Assembly: GCA_903860975.1 (NCBI GenBank)
Contig: CAIOSI010000041.1
Location: 1 to 64,000, forward strand
Reading direction: 5' to 3'
DNA: 64,000 nucleotides
DNA from: an uncultured Alphaproteobacteria bacterium
GTDB lineage: Bacteria > Pseudomonadota > Alphaproteobacteria > Caulobacterales > Caulobacteraceae
This document shows, one piece after another, positions 61,261 through 64,000 of this stretch. Positions within the stretch are counted from its first letter, which is position 1. Every line of letters begins with the position of its first letter. The notes below the pieces were generated by a model. It was given only the letters and a program-made list of their open reading frames with translations. It was not told the origin of the DNA and ran no database searches. The position numbers and the translations under genes were made by a program.

Positions 61261-62511
61261 ATGACCTTTGCAGCTCAAGTGGCGCTGCCCAAGTCCGGCG
61301 GTCTGGCCGCTGGCGTCGTGCCGCTTTTGGCGCTGGCTATTTTCATCAACTACGTCGACCGCGGCAACCTTGCGACGGCCGCCCCGCTCATCAAGGACCA
61401 ACTCAAGCTCTCCGCCAGCGAGATCGGTCTTCTTCTGTCGGCCTTTTCCTGGACCTACACACCCAGCCAGATTCTCGCCGGCTGGTTGTCGGAGCGGATA
61501 AATGCCTATCGGACACTGGCGCTTGGTCTGTTGATCTGGTCGGTGGCGACCGCTTTATCGGGCGTAGCGTCAGGCTTCTGGATGCTCATTCTTCTTCGCC
61601 TTTTGCTCGGCATCGGCGAAAGCGCGGCCTTTCCCTGCAGCTCCAAACTCATTGCCCAGCACCTGCCACAAAATCAGATGGGTGCGGCGAACGGATTGAT
61701 CGGCGTAGGCCTGGCGCTGGGACCAGCGTTCGGAACCTTCTTCGGCGGCAAGCTCATGGCCATATCCGGCTGGCGGCCTCTGTTCATCGGCTTTGGCCTG
61801 GTCTCGCTACTTTGGCTTGTTCCCTGGCTGCTGGCGACCCGCGGGGCATCTGCCGCGCCAGAGCCGGAGGATCACGGGCAGGCACCGTCCTATTGGGCGA
61901 TCCTCGCTAAGAAGGAAGCCTGGGGTGCGGGTCTTGGCCACTTCTGCAACAATTACGCCTTCTATTTCGTCATCAGCTGGCTACCTCTCTACCTTGTGAA
62001 ATCCCGCGGCTTCTCCATTAGCCAGATGGCTGAGATCGGCGGCATGATCTACTTGGTCTACGCGGTGAGCTGCCTCGTCGTCGGTCGCCTCACCGATTTC
62101 CTTCTCAAACAAGGTCTAGACTCTAGCCTTGTTCGCAAAAGCGCCTGCATCGCGAGCGCGACCACTGTGGCGGTCAGCCTCGCGGTCTGCGCGGTCGGCT
62201 CCTCTCAGGTCTCGATCATCAGCCTCTTCGTCGCAGGCTTCGCCTTCGGTCTCAACACGTCTACGATGTATGCCGTGGGACAGACGCTTGGCGGAGCGCG
62301 TGGCGGCGGCAAGTGGATCGGTCTGCAGAACTGCATGGGCAATGTTGCCGGCATTGTCGGGCCCCTCATTACGGGAGCGATCGTTGAGCGCACGGGCCAG
62401 TTCTACTGGGCATTCCTCGTCGCAGCCGTCGTCTCTTTGGTCGGCATCGCAGGCTGGACCCTGTTGATCGGCAGAATTGAGCCTCTGGATTGGACGACAA
62501 AGCCTGCATGA
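61261..62511 (+). CDS. MFS transporter, anion:cation symporter (ACS)-like
   Basis: A 416-residue, 12-helix facilitator. ALAIFINYVDRGNLATAAPL is the ACS-type helix 1 (YxDRxNL), then GLLLSAFSWTYTPSQILAGW, LLLGIGESAAFPCSSKLIAQ and AANGLIGVGLALGPAFGTFF; C-terminal IVGPLITGAIVERTGQFYWA. This subfamily takes up hexuronates, galactonate, phthalate or similar organic anions. GGGGCGG lies before the ATG. It sits between the ABC permease and argD and is probably independent. Confidence 0.9.
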   Translation: MTFAAQVALPKSGGLAAGVVPLLALAIFINYVDRGNLATAAPLIKDQLKLSASEIGLLLSAFSWTYTPSQILAGWLSERINAYRTLALGLLIWSVATALSGVASGFWMLILLRLLLGIGESAAFPCSSKLIAQHLPQNQMGAANGLIGVGLALGPAFGTFFGGKLMAISGWRPLFIGFGLVSLLWLVPWLLATRGASAAPEPEDHGQAPSYWAILAKKEAWGAGLGHFCNNYAFYFVISWLPLYLVKSRGFSISQMAEIGGMIYLVYAVSCLVVGRLTDFLLKQGLDSSLVRKSACIASATTVAVSLAVCAVGSSQVSIISLFVAGFAFGLNTSTMYAVGQTLGGARGGGKWIGLQNCMGNVAGIVGPLITGAIVERTGQFYWAFLVAAVVSLVGIAGWTLLIGRIEPLDWTTKPA

Positions 62512-62537
62512 GGGATGTCGTGGTCATGGAACTTCGA

Positions 62538-62566
62538 TTGACATAGCGCCTCGCGCGGAAGAATAC
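62538..62566 (+). promoter_or_regulatory. Candidate sigma-70 promoter of argD-argF
   Basis: TTGACA, 17 bases, GAATAC, expected start near 62573. The -35 is a perfect consensus. It lies 65-93 bases before the argD GTG. Confidence 0.6.
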
Positions 62567-62579
62567 GCAAAGCCTTCCG

Positions 62580-62604
62580 ATCCCCGTCGCAATGCGGCGG
62601 GGAT
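62580..62604 (+). promoter_or_regulatory. Stable leader hairpin before argD
   Basis: ATCCCCGTCGC and GCGGCGGGGAT pair over 11 bp (one G-U) with loop AAT, immediately after the predicted transcript start and 12 bases before the AGGAGGA site of argD. No T run, so not a terminator; it may stabilise or regulate the argDF mRNA. Confidence 0.5.
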
Positions 62605-62630
62605 GCGTCCGTTTTAGGAGGACTCCTACG

Positions 62631-63851
62631 GTGACCGAGACGACCGCCGCCGCCGTTCCCAGCGACCACATAATGGCGGTTTACGGCCGTACTCCGCTGG
62701 CGTTCGAGCGAGGCGAGGGCGCGCGCCTCTATACCACTGACGGGGACGTCTACCTCGACTGCATGGCCGGCATTGCGGTGAACGCGTTGGGCCACGCCAA
62801 TCCAAAGCTTGTCCAGGTGTTGAAGGACCAGGCTGAAAAGCTGTGGCACACCTCCAACATCTTCACGATCCCAGGTCAGGCGAGACTCGCCAAGGCTTTG
62901 AGCGATGCGACCTTCGCTGACGAGGTTTTCTTCACCAACTCCGGCGCAGAGGCCATCGAGTGTGCGATCAAGACGGCGCGCAAATATCATTGGGCCAAAG
63001 GCCATCCTGAGCGGATCGACATCATTGGCTTCGATGGGTCGTTCCACGGCCGGACGATCGCGGCCGTCAACGCCTCGGGCAACGCCAGCTATCTGGAAGG
63101 CTTCGGCCCGCCGCTGCCGGGATTTGTGAGCGCCCAGTTCGGTGACATGGACGCACTTCGCGCCCTCGTGGGTCCGACGACGGCGGCGATCCTCTTGGAG
63201 CCAGTTCAGGGCGAGGGTGGCGCGCGCTCTTGGCCCGACGCCGACCTAACTGCAATCCGTAAGCTCTGTGACGAGACCGGGACGCTGCTGATCTATGACG
63301 AGGTTCAGTGCGGCCTTGGGCGCTCCGGTAAGCTTTTCGCCTACGAATGGGCAACCGACGCGGCGCCAGATATTATGGCTATCGCCAAGGCGTTAGGCGG
63401 TGGCTTTCCCGTGGGCGCGTGCCTAGCTACCGCAGAGGCCGGCCGTGGCATGACCGTGGGAAGCCATGGCTCGACCTATGGCGGCAATCCGTTGGCCATG
63501 GCCGTGGCCGAAGCCGCCTTGGCCGAGCTTTTGAAGCCGGAACTGATGGCTCATGTGCTCGAGATCGCTGGCTATTTCACTCAGCAGTTCAGCGGAATGA
63601 AGGAGCGCTTCCCTGACGTGTTGGAAGACATCCGTGGCAAGGGTCTGCTGATCGGCCTGAAGCTGAAAACGCCGAACCGTGAATTCATGCAGCATGCCCG
63701 CGACCAGCACCTGCTGATCGCCGGGGGGGGCGACAATTGTGTGCGGCTGTTGCCGCCGCTCAATTTGACAATGGCCGAGGCCAGCGAGGCGGTCGCCAAG
63801 CTGGAAGCGGCCTGTGAGACCGCGCGGGCTAAGGCCAAGGCTGCGGCGTGA
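62631..63851 (+). CDS. argD: Acetylornithine/succinyldiaminopimelate aminotransferase
   Basis: A 406-residue class-III PLP enzyme of arginine synthesis (N-acetylornithine:2-oxoglutarate). FERGEGARLYTTDGDVYLDC and MAGIAVNALGHANPKLVQVL open the fold, then FTNSGAEAIECAIKTARKYH, GFDGSFHGRTIAAVNASGN, LLEPVQGEGGARSWPDADLT, LLIYDEVQCGLGRSGKLFAY and IMAIAKALGGGFPVGACLAT with Lys253 as Schiff-base lysine. The start is GTG after AGGAGGA; the frame is open 13 codons upstream. The stop overlaps argF as GTGA. Confidence 0.97.
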   Translation: MTETTAAAVPSDHIMAVYGRTPLAFERGEGARLYTTDGDVYLDCMAGIAVNALGHANPKLVQVLKDQAEKLWHTSNIFTIPGQARLAKALSDATFADEVFFTNSGAEAIECAIKTARKYHWAKGHPERIDIIGFDGSFHGRTIAAVNASGNASYLEGFGPPLPGFVSAQFGDMDALRALVGPTTAAILLEPVQGEGGARSWPDADLTAIRKLCDETGTLLIYDEVQCGLGRSGKLFAYEWATDAAPDIMAIAKALGGGFPVGACLATAEAGRGMTVGSHGSTYGGNPLAMAVAEAALAELLKPELMAHVLEIAGYFTQQFSGMKERFPDVLEDIRGKGLLIGLKLKTPNREFMQHARDQHLLIAGGGDNCVRLLPPLNLTMAEASEAVAKLEAACETARAKAKAAA

Positions 63852-64000
63852 GTCAGCCGGTTCGTCACTTCCTCGACCTTTGGAGGCTCGAGGGCTCCGA
63901 CCTGCGCGCGATCCTCGAGGACGCCAAGCGCCGAAAGGCCGCACGACTGGGATGGCCCAAGGGCCGCCGCGACGCCAACCCCGTCGCTGAGGGGCGAACG
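63848..64000 (+). CDS. argF: Ornithine carbamoyltransferase, N-terminal part
   Basis: The first 51 codons of argF, cut by the window end. It starts with GTG overlapping the argD stop (GTGA). VRHFLDLWRLEGSDLRAILE and DAKRRKAARLGWPKGRRDAN match the OTCase N-terminal helix; the carbamoyl-phosphate motif lies beyond the edge. argD-argF is the usual arginine operon in Caulobacterales. Confidence 0.93.
   Translation, partial: MSQPVRHFLDLWRLEGSDLRAILEDAKRRKAARLGWPKGRRDANPVAEGRT

Noticed and set aside
1-64000. CRISPR array, prophage, transposon, toxin-antitoxin or defence island
   Set aside because: No repeated spacer pattern, transposase, integrase, terminal inverted repeats or recognisable defence proteins were seen; gene content is ordinary chromosomal.
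1-64000. tRNA or rRNA genes
   Set aside because: No T-arm/anticodon pattern or rRNA sequence spotted when reading the intergenic gaps; a covariance search would be needed to exclude tRNAs formally.

Overview
The window is a GC-rich bacterial chromosome segment, most likely from an alphaproteobacterium of the Caulobacterales (Caulobacter/Phenylobacterium-like). The main reasons are a GcrA cell-cycle regulator with its characteristic N-terminal helix-turn-helix, a perfect CtrA-type motif (TTAA-N7-TTAA) in front of an EipA/DUF1134 gene, alphaproteobacterial families such as DUF2093 and DUF3309, and an argD-argF pair close to gcrA. I saw no rRNA, tRNA, CRISPR array, prophage or insertion sequence. 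Coding density is about 90 percent and the gene order looks like ordinary vertically inherited chromosome.

Layout. 1-2.8 kb: a TetR regulator translationally coupled to an FAD-dependent oxidoreductase (cut by the window edge), a 30-bp palindromic operator, a decayed 3-methyladenine DNA glycosylase gene and an amidohydrolase. 2.9-14.4 kb: acyl-CoA dehydrogenase, a collapsed hydrolase gene, a YceI / cytochrome b561-YceI / exported methyltransferase run, Sua5, a GlcD-type FAD dehydrogenase, YaaA, an SDR enzyme and an SPFH-NfeD pair. 14.5-22.7 kb: a secreted cysteine-repeat protein, an aromatic-acid-like catabolic block (TPP enzyme and feruloyl-CoA-synthase-like ligase), an MFS-DUF599 pair, and three small membrane or lipoprotein genes. 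23-28.3 kb: lepA diverging from eipA across a CtrA site, a GT39-like membrane protein and a fatty acid hydroxylase family protein.

28.3-35.9 kb is the translation block: infC (apparently with an AUU start), a B3-type metallo-beta-lactamase-fold gene overlapping the end of infC, an MFS exporter, then rpmI-rplT, an intrinsic terminator or attenuator, and pheS-pheT. 35.9-49.5 kb is dominated by envelope sugar metabolism: two glycosyltransferases, GalU, GlmS, GlmM, UDP-glucose dehydrogenase, a phosphohexomutase and arabinose-5-phosphate isomerase (KdsD). These supply UDP-glucose, UDP-glucuronate, the UDP-GlcNAc precursor and the Kdo precursor for LPS, peptidoglycan and capsule.

49.5-58 kb holds GpmA, a lone RibD-like deaminase, a pentapeptide-repeat protein, an Hsp20 gene with a sigma-32-like promoter and a ROSE-like thermometer hairpin, a second exported methyltransferase, an SCP2 protein, a hydrolase with a histone-like tail, HisN, an XRE regulator and a LpxL/HtrB-type acyltransferase. 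58-64 kb: xseA, gcrA, an ABC-2 permease, an MFS transporter, argD and the 5' end of argF.

The most noteworthy signals are regulatory (Hsp20 thermometer, infC AUU start, CtrA box, TetR palindrome) and two unannotated gene relics. I found no convincing new multi-gene system.
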